From Tetraselmis striata (Eukaryota; Chlorophyta; Chlorodendrophyceae; Chlorodendrales; Chlorodendraceae), in the NCBI GenBank assembly GCA_006384855.1, contig VCJN01000233.1, positions 62,001-126,000 on the forward strand: a stretch of DNA of 64,000 bases, written 5' to 3'. Numbering within the stretch: the first letter of the stretch is position 1; every line of letters starts with the position of its first letter. Positions 22,105 through 32,350 of this stretch are shown here, piece after piece. The notes under the pieces are model-generated. The model saw nothing but the letters and a program-made list of their open reading frames with translations. It made no database searches and was not told where the DNA came from. The position numbers and the translations under genes are program-made.

Positions 22105-23884
22105 TCAGGCACGCAGCTTGAAGAGCGTGTATGCCAAAGCGCCAAGCACGGTGCCGACCAGCACTGAGTCGAGGCACGCGGACTTGAGGATGTTGCGGCT
22201 CTCGGCGTGCAGCGCGTCGCGCAGCTCCTGCGCGTTGGTGTTGCATTGCGGGAAGGGGACGTCCTCCGGGGGTTGCACGCCCAGGAAGGCGCACAGGGGG
22301 GCCCAGCCCTGGGACACGTCAAACTCCAGCAGTCGGTCCTTGCGGATCCGGGACCGCACGCGCTCGTTGTGCAGGCGAAACTTCCACCTGCGAATCGATG
22401 GCATCACCCCGCCAGGTGATATTTTGTGATAAGCAGCGCATTCACCTAGAATTTACTGTCATTCAGGGGAGCGTCGGATGGACGGCCTACTGCATGGCAT
22501 AGCCATAGTTGGAGGCGCAGGAGGGAAGGGGGGGGGGGTTCACTTGTATATGAATGGCGAGAAGACCTCCGAGCCCATGGACAATCGCTCCGAGGCGTCG
22601 GCGACTGCGTAGATGCGCCGCAGCTCTGGCGACAGCCGGGACAGCCATCGGAACTGGTTCTCCACTTCCTGCGGTGGTTCCGCAGGGCCAGGGACAGCCA
22701 CTATTCAGAACACCTGTCCAGATTATATAGCGCACCCGCCGCCCTGTGCGGGTACATCGCATCATGCCGCAGCTGTGCACCTTTTGCAGGCGGTAGCTCT
22801 CTGCCCACTTGTCCTCGTCCCTGGTCAGCAGTATCACCTGCGGGTGGACAACGTGGCTGTGTCAGTTTGGTGCCTCCAGGGGGCTGTTGTATATGTATTG
22901 CATTTTAATATACTCAACATACAAGTGACATTGCCAGGGTACACTATTCCGCTTTGGCGCTGTCCTGCAGGGCGCTACCCAATCCTGCCGTTTAGTGCAC
23001 ATGTTCCTGCAACCGTAGTGTATGTGAGGATAGCGGGGAAGCGCACCACTGCGTCCGGAAACGCGTCCAGCATCTGCTCCCTGGTCGACACCGAAGGCAG
23101 GCAACCTACTCAGCTGGCGACTCGTGCGTGCGGTAGGGCATTGGCAGAGTCGGGGAAAATGGACGCGGGGGGGGGGGGGGGGGGGGGGGTCGCACCAAAA
23201 GTAGAACGCAGGCCCGTCGCAGATGGCATCCACGTCGTTGAACATGGCGCGCCAGTCGGGTTCTCCGCCCTTGCGCAGGATGTCGTCCCAGTCCTCTAGC
23301 TGAAACGCCATCTGTCATGCGCCAAGTAGGCGGAGGAGCGGCGGTGAGGCGCTGGTGTTCGCGGCGTTTCCGGAGCTAATATCATCGGCGATTATGAACG
23401 AGAGCGACGATGTTCGATTACAATATCCACATTCGGACGAGTGTACTGCGAAATACTTTGTATCCGGTTGTGTAAAAAGCCATATTTAGCCGTTATTGTC
23501 GTGATGCTCGAGTCTTCGGTTTCAATATCAGCTTAATGAAGCAATTTTGAAAAAGGCATATATATATTGCAAAATACGGGGCCATTACGGCACCGCCGCT
23601 CCCCACAGCACAGTTGTGGGAGTCATGGAAGCTAGCGACTACGGGTACGGTACTTTATCGAAATTTACAGACTGTACTGTTGGGTGAGCAATGTCTGATA
23701 TCGCTGACATCTGCCGAGGGCGGATCGGCGCTGGCGTATCTCCATAGAGGGCAGTGCCAAGCAAGCTAGCTTGGGGGAGCCGTACCTGTTCGGGTGAGTC
23801 GTACACCGTGAGCCCCAGGAAGCGCAGCGCGGCTGCCAGGGAAGTAGTGCCGGTCTTTGGCGCCCCAGCGCATATTATTTTCAT
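22105..23884 (-). CDS. Sulfotransfer_4 family protein with C-terminal membrane tail, six exons
   Basis: Exons in transcript order: 23786-23884, 23196-23311, 23047-23080, 22781-22837, 22544-22668, 22105-22387; 237 residues. The start MKIICAGAPKTGTTSLAAAL is the 5'-phosphosulfate-binding loop of PAPS-type sulfotransferases. Then come the family's MAFQLEDWDDILRKGGEPDW and VDAICDGPAFYFW, the short exon EQMLDAFPDAV, the second nucleotide-binding strand VILLTRDEDKWAES, and RLHNERVRSRIRKDRLLEFD with GWAPLCAFLGV. The last residues (VLVGTVLGALAYTLFKL) form a likely tail anchor. All junctions are GT-AG and keep frame. An in-frame extension upstream to 24097 is possible, but family members begin at the MKII-type start. 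The family includes proteins annotated as sulfotransferases without known substrates; activity here is inferred from motifs only. Confidence 0.87.
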
Positions 23885-24307
23885 CCTGCGGCGTCGCGGG
23901 CGGCAGCAGAGGTGACAGCCGCGCGGCGCGAAGCCGGCGGAGAGGGGCGGCCGGCTGGGCGGGCAGATCAGTGCTTGGCTGCCGGCCTTCTGCGCCTGAC
24001 AGGCAGAGTCGTCTCGGGCCTCAGAGACGGTCGCTGTCTTATTAGGACAGCCTGCTAACGCGGCCATCGCATTCGTGTAGCACCTGTCTAGCGGCATCGC
24101 GAAAAGCCCGAAGCAGATGGGCTTCGTGCGGTTGCAGATGCCGGTTGGGAGGCGGGAATGCTGATCTGCCGTCGTGCGCGTAAATCCTTATATTACCCTC
24201 TGTACGGCCTCGCACTCGCGCACACGGCCAGCGTATATAGCAATTTTAGTGGTACTGGCACACACGTGCTCGCGTGGCCCGGACTCTGAACCGTGTGCGC
24301 ATCACTC

Positions 24308-24376
24308 ATCCATCCCGCCTTATGCGGGATGCGGGCCGCTTTTAGGCGGCTTGCTGTGTTGATTTTCTAATTCTGG
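24308..24376 (-). repeat. Hairpin-rich dispersed repeat, family H, copy 1
   Basis: Read on the minus strand this gives AATCAACACAGCAAGCCGCC, then AAAGCGGCCCGCATCCCGCA and GGCGGGATGGAT. Copies occur at about 31960-32155 and 44025-44150. The unit contains two adjacent hairpins (GCCGCC/GGCGGC type and ATCCCGC/GCGGGAT). Confidence 0.65.
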
Positions 24377-25601
24377 GGAACTGGTACCCGTACTGGTACA
24401 GCCGCACTACACGCACCGGACCGGAATGACCGGAAAGCCCGGCTGCGCAAGCAGGGCCAGTCGCACGAGCGCGCGCGTTGCTTAAGCGTCTCGCTCGTGC
24501 ACTTTGCTCATATTTCTGGAATCACGTGCAGAATCTAATTGTCATAGATAGCGTTTACATCACGACGTCAAAACAGACTGATGACGTTCACTCGATCAGA
24601 CAACTTCGCGAGAATATGTGCGCGAATAATCGTACCCGTGTGCTCGCGGATCCATTACTTTTTCGCGCCCGCGCGCGGCCGCGACAGCAAGCCTGGCAGC
24701 AGCAAATTACACGAATTACGGGGATCCAATGACACGAAAAATCTACCTGCATCAAAAGCCGGACAACTCGCACTGCACTCGTAAAATTTACAACAATGAC
24801 GTACCGAGGTTAGATATCGTCATATTACCAATACGAGTATTGTACAGCTGCCCACAAAAGTCTTGCCCCCCTTGTCAAGCATCAATTGTACATTGGCCCT
24901 TTATGAGCCCTCACCTTTGTTTCCGGCCGCGCCCTTCCATGTGTCATACGCGAACACGACATCATGCGTGGGGGAGCCCTAAGTGGTGTTTGTTGGGCTC
25001 TCGTTGTAAATGCCATACGTGTGCGTGTCATTGTTCAGGGTTAGTAATGAATTTGATAACCCAATGTCACAAGTGCACGAATTTTTATATCGCACGTATA
25101 TGCGTTCTATTTGTACGGATGCACGCCAAGAGGTAGCTCTATCATCGTAGAGCACATTCACAAAGGCGCGCTCTCCCCACCGTGGGCATGCAAACAAGTG
25201 AGCAGTTCCCGCAAAACGGCCGATACTGCGATAAAGGCTTGCTTAAAAGCCAGTCCACCTACAGCAGCTGTCCGCATTCAATGCGCCCTTGGTAGAGCCG
25301 GGCTTCAGCCCATACTGCGCAGAGGTGCAGACCCCGAGTCAGCGGGTGGGTCCATATGGTCACCTGCTAGGGAATCGTCCAGGGTATGTGGTAGGGCTGG
25401 CCGTCAATACGCTCCCATATTCTGCTGTTGGGCTGCGCCTAGCGGGCCCCTCAGCGGGGAGAATCCGCCCGCGCGGGGCGAGTACATCGCCTTTTTATCG
25501 GAATGCGGATCGCGCAGTAAGCCACTGTACCAGGGTTTGTAGGAGAACCTAAAAATATTGGCATCGGCCCCCCCCTACCCCCCTCGGTTATATTTCCACC
25601 G

Positions 25602-25668
25602 AGGGGCCCCGCAGGGTTCGAACCTGCGCAGACCGGAATCATGAGCGTAATAGGCAGCCCCCCCCCTC
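25602..25668 (-). other. tRNA-3'-half-like sequence
   Basis: On the minus strand there is a perfect T arm, GCAGG TTCGAAC CCTGC, preceded by CTCATGA that could be a CAT-type anticodon loop. I could not fold a complete cloverleaf: the anticodon stem and the 7-bp acceptor stem do not pair. A possible A-box (TGGTACAGTGG) lies about 110 bp upstream. It may be a tRNA pseudogene, a tRNA-derived repeat, or an intron-containing tRNA that I fail to fold. Confidence 0.3.
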
Positions 25669-26528
25669 CGCCACCTATCACATCTTAAGCCATTAATGAA
25701 TATTGTAAGATATTTATATGATAAAAATGCGCCACTGTACCACTCGGCGGTCGGCGCCGCCGGTGCTGACGTGGCGGTATGGACAGATACGTACATGTCA
25801 AGACTACTTTCGAGGGGGATTGTATATGATTTTTACATCAAAGCTTCAACAAATGCGCACTACAAACAGAACTAACTGCAACTATGAAGGGTTGCCAGCA
25901 AAAGAGAGACATAAGCATGAAACCAAGGTCGAGCAGGAGGCTGGGAAGCCAAGAACCAAGGGGGAGCCAAGGGACTCACGAAGTCGCCAAGTTGCCAGGA
26001 AACAGATAGAGGGACCACCGCCCCGGGGTAGGCCATCAGCCGCGGCGAGGACGCTTGCAGCCAATGACCCGGGTCATAGCAACGCAAGCCGACGCGAGCG
26101 ACGCGACGCAGGCGCAGGAGCGCCATCACGTGCCGCGCGCGCGGCCGCGACCCCGCCAAGAACGCTGTCTGCATGTGCCATGTTGATGAGCAAGGAGAAA
26201 CGGCGGCGCCACGCAGACAAGAGCTGGCCGATTTTATATTATTCGGGTATTCGGGTATTATATTGCCGTGGCGTGCACATTCTTGCCGCTATCGATGACC
26301 ATCACCGCAGATGGATGTTGTTGTTTTTTCGAAACGCTCGCGACCGAGCGAATAAACAATTATATGACGGTCTGCCGGTAGCCCGGTACCAGCCCGTGCG
26401 CAGTCGATTTGTGGCAGTAGGGGGTAGTTAGCGACGAATTAAAAAGCAACCGTATACTCCGTATAGATGGGCAACCTGAGAAACTTTAAGTACTAGTAGG
26501 GGTATGCAGGATAAGACACCGATGCAGA

Positions 26529-26560
26529 TTTAGGGTTTCAGGTTTTAGGGTTTGGGTTTA
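26529..26560 (+). repeat. Degenerate interstitial telomere-like repeat
   Basis: Variants of TTTAGGG (TAGGGTTT, TTTTAGGG, TTTGGG) in tandem. Similar short arrays occur at about 34320, 37962-37976, 38078-38103 and 63130. Confidence 0.6.
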
Positions 26561-26616
26561 AACCCAAGAAGGGTGCGGAGGCTGGATTACGCGGAAATCG
26601 CCATTCTATGGGTAGG

Positions 26617-26890
26617 CATGTCCATTGAAAGGGAGGGAAAAGTCGAAGAGGAGCCCGCAAGGTGGAGGCGGAAATGGGCGGGCGCTTCCGAAGGCAACGA
26701 GCTGAAAGATGGCAAGCGAGTTGTTGGGGGTTGTCCTAAGTAGCACCCCGGCCGGGAGCGCGCGGGGGGCTTGCGGGCGATGGGGCGATGGTCCGTACTG
26801 ATACCCGATGATACCGATAGATTAATCGGTTAAAACCACCAACAAACCGCACGCGGGTCGCACTAGGACACTTACATTGTCTGGAAGCAC
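26617..26890. repeat. Dispersed repeat family M, left half, copy 1
   Basis: It matches 30203-30470 over about 270 bp, for example AGGAGCCCGCAAGGTGGAGG, GGCGCTTCCGAAGGC and TGTCC-AAGTAGCACC, with scattered substitutions and small indels. The right half of the unit, found at 30524-30771 and 44245-44495, is missing here. Confidence 0.75.
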
Positions 26891-29800
26891 CATCAACATG
26901 TTTAAATCATTTCAAACATGCAATTGAGTCTGGTCTTGCCGGCTTACACGCTGTTCGTTTATATTACGACTTCGAGCGTGGGCAATCGGCAGCCAGGCGT
27001 GCCGACCAGATGAAGGTGGAAGATGTCGTGCGTTGTAGAAGGGGTCTCGCGCTAAGAGTAGGTTTAGGAACCTCGATGTCAAGGCGCAAGCGACGAAAGG
27101 ACGTAGATGGGAGATGTGGACGGCGCGAACGTCGGTCCGACATAGGCCCGACGTGTCGCGAAATCAAAGCTCCGTCCCTCAGCGGCGCCATGCATGCAGC
27201 AGCTGCCGCGCGCCGTGGCAGCGCGCGATGTGAACCGAAAGTGTACGCCAGGTGGCGACGAGTGCCCATCAGAGCGGCACAAATTGGAATTGGAATTAGA
27301 ATTGATCACAACGAGCTAGCCACCTACTCTCCACCGCCCATACTAAGTTGCTCTTAGGGCATGCTATCTCTACCCATACTAGGGAACACTTGTAGTGTAA
27401 TTACAGCTCACCTACTACTGGCCATCCTCTTTCGTTTCCAAACCCCGCCTCCTTCCATCACGTGATTAGTAGCTGTGCTGTTTTCCGGATAACTACGGGC
27501 ATTCGTTAGTACGAGCGACTATCACTAATTGCCAGTACATGGAGTACTTGCCCCGCCCAAAACGTATTCTTGTACATCGGTAATGCACCGGCACCGCGCA
27601 ATCTTTGGTCGTAGTGCTGCGTCTTGGCTCCATCAGCAGCCGCCATCGCTAATAATATCCCGCAAGTCGCGGCGCTGATCGCCCTACCGCCGCGCCGGCT
27701 GTGGCGGTCCGCCGGCCTCGATGCTGCCTCCATCTCGCCCGCCTAAGCTCTTGCGGCAGGATCCCCAAGGGAGACTAGAGGGAAAAAAGTGGGCACCGCC
27801 CCCCCCCCTTCCCCTCCTCCCCGCCCCGTCCGTGTGTCGTCGCTCCGTGGTCGGCATGCCGGTCCCGCTTGCTTGCCCGCGCGCAATTTGTCTCCGCAGA
27901 GGGTAGGTCTCGTCAATGTAGCCGCCTGTCTAGGGTCAGACCGAGCTGGCCGCCAGCTGACTCTTCCCGTCGCATGGCTGTGACTCCCTCAGAGCACTCC
28001 GGCTCCTGTCTCCTTGCCCATGAGTCGCTGCCATGCCCGGCCTCTCACCCCGAACGCCCGCCCCGCCTTTAAGTGCCGGGCGCATGTTTCCTCGCGCTCG
28101 CCGCCCTCGCTCATTCTTACGGATCGGATGAGGGTTTCCTGTTCCTTGCGGGTCGGCCGCATGGCGCCGCCGAATACTCCGCTGCACTAGCCCGGGATTC
28201 GATTGATTCACATATGGAACACATACGGGTTGGGGGTACGCCATATCTTCTCCAAGTCGGTCGCCGCTTGTACCGAGGTACGAGAACACGATTTTATTTC
28301 GAACAATCCTCGCGAGTATAGGCTGCCCCCGTCGTCCAAGTCGTACAGACTACCCCCTTGCCCACCCGTAGGCGGATCGCGGAGAGGCCAACGCAAAGCC
28401 GAGGTCGTACATGGATTTTTTGCAGCCCCTCGTACATGGTTGCTGCACGGCGGCGGCGCTAGGCGCTACCGGGACTACGAGTACTATTTAAAAAGCCCCT
28501 CGTAGGGCTCCCCCCGGTCGTCGCAGGATCCAAGAACCCGCCACAGCCGGTCACCACACTCAGCCCCCTGCCGCACCAAGCCGGGCACGGGTCTTTGGGC
28601 TTACCAGAGCCGACCACGTTGAGGTGGGAGTAGTGCCGCCGGGTCTGCCTCATCTAGGATCCTCCGCTCTTGGTGAGAGAGCGGCACATGCATGAAGTAC
28701 GAGCTGGGCGAGTACGAGCTGCCCGCGCACGGGCGCGCAAGCACGTCGCGCATAGCCAGGTGAAGTACGGTACGATGTACGCGACGCGACGGTAACCATG
28801 CACATGTATTGGCCGCGTACGTTACGAGGGATGGACACGTGACCCCGCACGACAACGGCGGTGTACGGCCGCTGCCATATCACCACAGACGGTCGTTTCG
28901 CCGCCTTGCTCGAGGGTCAGCACCTCAAACGCAGAATAGCGCATCGGGACGCGGGCACATCGGGCCCAGTGTGGACGTGCCATCCCGCCGGTTATGATGT
29001 GTGTCGGGGTCGGATGCCGGAGACGTCGCAGAAGACCCGCCGACTCGGTAAGTTGTCGGCGCGGGTCTCGCATCGCAAAGTGTGGCGAGGCGGCCGCTGC
29101 TGCTGCACCAGGGACCACTGCCGATTACCCCGCACGCCGCAAACCTACTACGACGACGCCGCGAAACGCAAAGGTTGCGTTAAGTTTCGGAGCTGCCCCC
29201 CGGCTGGCAGCTCGTGTCGTCATTCGTCAAAGGTGGGATGTCATGACGTCGGGAACGAATTGGCCAACGTAGAGGCTCTGACAGCCTGCGCCGGCCCGTA
29301 ACGATGCCAACGCTGTCGGGGTATTGGCGAGGCGGCCGCCGCTGCTGCACTAGCGACGGCCGCCGAGGTTCCGAACCCGGAGTCGCACATGGGTAGTTAC
29401 GGTTACCACGAGACGTCGAGCATGCCGGGTGGTAGAGTGCAGTTGCAGGTTGTCGTGGTCCTTGTGACGACGACGTTGCAACATGATGCGTAGAAGACGC
29501 GCCGGACCGAGCCGCGCAGACGCCTCCCACTGCGACCACAACAGAAGTCGCTGCGGCATGGTTTGGGCGAGGGCAACGAGCCCTCTCAAACCATGCGCAT
29601 GAGCGGTGACATCCCCTTAACGGACCAAATACGCGGGTATTTTCGAAAAACCGTAACGTGGAACGACCACCGATGCCACGACGCCATGCTGCAAGGACAC
29701 TCGGACCGGGTTGAAGTGTCTTGCAAGACGGCAAGTTGTTGTCCCGACGACACGGACGTCCTCCTCCGTCTGCGCTGATTTGTTGTCGTCCTTGACAACC

Positions 29801-30202
29801 GTGACGAGCACCGGCCATGGTGCCGAGCCGGTCCACCTCACCTCACCTCGAGAGTTGACTACTGCGAGAGTGTGCTCCAATGCATGAGCCCACGAAGGCC
29901 CGTGCTCGGCTTCGGGTGTTGAGGTATAGCCCCCCCCCCCCCCCCCCCCCCCCACGGGCACCCTCCCGCTCCAACTCCTTATTGTGCACATCGCCACCCA
30001 GAAACGTTCCATCTGCAAAGCCAAGGCAAAAACGGAAAACGACTTTGGGCGCACGAGTAGGGAAAACCACATTACCGAGGGAGTGTCTATCGCTGCCGAT
30101 GATGTATCGCATGTGCGTGGCACGATTATGACACAGTACCGGGAAAAGGGGCCTCGGTGCGGACGTGATAAGCCTCTGCGACCCTTGCGTGCACAATAAG
30201 TA
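26891..30202. other. Intergenic, no gene recognised
   Basis: Mixed composition with many GTAC words and CGG-rich segments. Frames here (for example 29180-29836 and 29617-30426 on the minus strand) are compositionally biased and unlike known families. A poly-C tract lies at about 29931-29953. Confidence 0.4.
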
Positions 30203-30771
30203 CGCAAAGCCGCTCGAAAGGGAGGGAAAGGCGAATAGGAGCCCGCAAGGTGGAGGCGGAAACGGGTGGGCGCTTCCGAAGGCGGCGAGCCGAAAGATAC
30301 GAGGCGAGCTGTTGGAGGTTGTCCGAAGTAGCACCATGACCGGGAGCGCATGGCTCGCGGGCGATGGGGCAGCCCGTACTGAAACCCGATGGCACTTGTA
30401 CCGGGATATAAATCGGTTGAAACCACAAACAGACCGTACCAGTCGCACTATAGGACAGTTAAATTGCTGGGAAACCCCATACACAAGTTTAGGTCGTATC
30501 CGGACCAGTGGATCTTTTCGTACTAAAAGCAAAAGTAAAGTTCGCCCCGGGACATCGCCCGAAGCCGCCCCAGCACTTGACCTCTTGCGCCCATGCAGTC
30601 GTAGGTCTGACATAGCCAGTAGACCATTGCCCCATTCGAACTCCGAAGGGCTAATGCATCAACCGGGTAAACCCAGGACACGCCGGGACGATATTGTCGA
30701 GTTACTTCGACCAGGAGTCGGTACCGGGACTTCTCACGTACGAAACGACCGCTCAACCGAGCGGACAAAGG
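30203..30771 (-). repeat. Dispersed repeat family M, fullest copy, with conserved minus-strand peptide
   Basis: It contains both the left half shared with 26617-26890 and the right half shared with 44245-44495. On the minus strand the right half encodes an 81-residue frame (30523-30768) that starts MSARLSGRFVREKSRYRL and includes YRPGVSWVYPVD and GARGQVLGRLRAMSRGELYF. The partner at 44245-44495 encodes the aligned peptide in frame. I do not recognise the family; it is probably a fragment of a transposon protein. The pogo-like element starts 28 bp upstream of the frame. Confidence 0.6.
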
Positions 30772-30799
30772 AGGTATTTTTGGTACTGCTTTAGATTTA

Positions 30800-31823
30800 C
30801 AGTGACTATACCGATATAATGAATACCGATATAGTGAACATACCGATATAGTGAACGGGGGGGGGGGGGACGGATTCTTAACACCGGGAAAAATCCCTAT
30901 GTATACCCCTATAATAAACTTACCAATATAATAAACTTACCGCTATAGTGAACGGGGGGGGGGGGGACACAATGCCCCAAACTATACCGATATAGTAAAC
31001 TTCTCTACATAACGGCAGTGTTGCCGACGCCGAACCCGGCCGTTGGCGTGTTCCGATAGCCGGTACCGTTCCAGTACGGGCGCAGAGGCCTCTACAGCCA
31101 CTCGGCGGCGGCGGCGGCGGCGGCACACTGCGGCACATTGCGCCCACCGCCACTCAACTGCCCCACCGCGTCTGTCGCCATCGCGCCATGGCGACGCCCA
31201 CCGAGCAGCGCTGTTCCTATCTAGACAACTGCAGGATGAGATTGAACACACCGAGGATGACAACGTAGCTATGGTGCCGCTGGACATGGATGTGGATGTG
31301 GATGAGATGGAGCCAGAGAGGGCACCCACATTGCAGGAGGTTAGGGGGCTTGTGGAGAAAGTTTTCTTGTTTGTGACTGAGAATGCGGAACGAGTGAACG
31401 CATCAGTGATGGTCCGAGACTACAACAGTCTCTTTGCTGTGGATATCCTGCGTGAAGGCTTGGCTGCCATGCACACGTCAAACCGCACACGGCAGGCCTC
31501 CGTCCGTGAATTCTTCCCTCCCGCTCCCCGCCCCCCAGCACCGTAGTCACTCCTGCCCTCTCCGGCACCTTAGAAAGCCATGTAAAGTAATCAAGAACTC
31601 TTGAAACACAAATCCAGAGTCACATGTTGCCTTGCATGGGCACAGACTGCTACAGTGAACGGGGTCACCGTTACAATAAACAATAGTACCGATTTAGTAA
31701 CCCGTTTACTATAGCGGTCGGGTGGGCCTGCATATAATGAACACCGATATAGTGAACATACCGATATAGTGAACGGGGGGGGGGGGGGGGTACGCAATGT
31801 TTATTATATCGGTATAGTCACTG
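30800..31823 (+). mobile_element. Pogo/Tc1-like DNA transposon, copy B, with transposase remnant
   Basis: 1024 bp, with the same CAGTG termini, TA flanks (30798-30799 and 31824-31825) and subterminal ACCGATATAGTGAAC repeats as copy A. It keeps 407 bp (31238-31644) that copy A lost. This part encodes the end of a protein, so copy B is closer to the parental element, but most of the transposase (DNA-binding and DDE domains) is absent. It is thus also non-autonomous. Confidence 0.82.
31235..31546 (+). pseudogene. C-terminal remnant of a pogo-type transposase
   Basis: About 100 codons, beginning after a plausible acceptor (CTGCAG at 31229-31234). The peptide has an acidic stretch (LDMDVDVDEMEPE), then helical sequence (VRGLVEKVFLFVTENAERV, NSLFAVDILREGLAAMH), and ends HTSNRTRQASVREFFPPAP. 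QASVREFF matches the PCNA-interacting motif Q-x-x-hydrophobic-x-x-aromatic-aromatic. Pogo-family transposases are known to carry such a C-terminal motif, which supports the assignment. The frame can be extended upstream to 31043, but that part is the CGG-repeat region shared with the non-coding copy A. Confidence 0.6.
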
Positions 31824-32350
31824 TAGATGGATTTATTCCTACTGGCCGTTTTGTAATTCACGCCCGCCCTAAATGCAATCTGCCGCTAGCCCTACCCGTA
31901 TTGCCCTCGGTATTGGTGACTGGTGTGAATTACAAAAAGGGCAGGGTATACCCGTATTGGTGTGAATTAAAAATAGAGCAGTATCAAATCCACCTACTAC
32001 AAAAAGTAGGTCCTTTTTTTTTTGGATTTCCGATATCGCCTTCTGCTGCTACGGTACGGTAGCTTATTATGTAGTCGGCTAGTCGCTAAATAGCAAAAAG
32101 TAGTACTAGAAATCAAGACAGCAAGCCGCCTATAAAAGCGGCCCGCATCCCGATTGGTAGGGTATACTGGTATATTGGTAGGGTATACCTTCCCCCCCCC
32201 CCCCCCCCCCCCCCCCCTACTTTCGACTGGCATCTCGCCGCCCCGAGCGAACTGGGAATGGGAAACGGGTCCAGAGGGCCCTTCACGCGCAGCACTGCAA
32301 CACACAGTCCAGGCCAGCGACTTCAACCCCCTCCCCCCAGGACAGGACCC
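31824..32350. repeat. Upstream of NDUFA12; dispersed repeat family H, copy 2 (31960-32155)
   Basis: The copy reads AAATCCACCTACTACAAAAA, then AATCAAGACAGCAAGCCGCC and AAAAGCGGCCCGCATCCCG. GTGTGAATTACAAAAAGGGC at 31922 and a second GTGTGAATTA at 31962 show a local duplication. A poly-C tract lies at about 32192-32217, 135 bp before the NDUFA12 ATG. No TATA box is evident. Confidence 0.6.

Larger units (their letters stand above)
23885..26616. other. Intergenic, no gene recognised
   Basis: It contains the inverted copy of a hairpin-rich dispersed repeat (24308-24376) and a tRNA-3'-half-like segment (25602-25668). The 237-codon frame at 25718-26431 is basic and low in complexity (KERHKHETKVEQEAGKPR) and has no recognisable domain; I do not call it a gene. 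Confidence 0.45.

Noticed and set aside
23885-24097. N-terminal extension of the sulfotransferase to the ATG at 24097
   Set aside because: The extension is Arg/Pro-rich low-complexity sequence, while the family starts at the MKIICAG-type strand. It cannot be excluded without transcript data.
25718-26431. 237-codon basic frame
   Set aside because: Lys/Arg/Glu/Ala-biased, no domain, no exon-like neighbours; probably a chance frame.
31043-31234. Upstream half of the frame in the pogo-like element as part of the transposase
   Set aside because: The same sequence is present in the non-coding copy A, it consists largely of CGG-repeat-encoded Arg, and an acceptor-like CTGCAG lies at the point where protein-like sequence begins.
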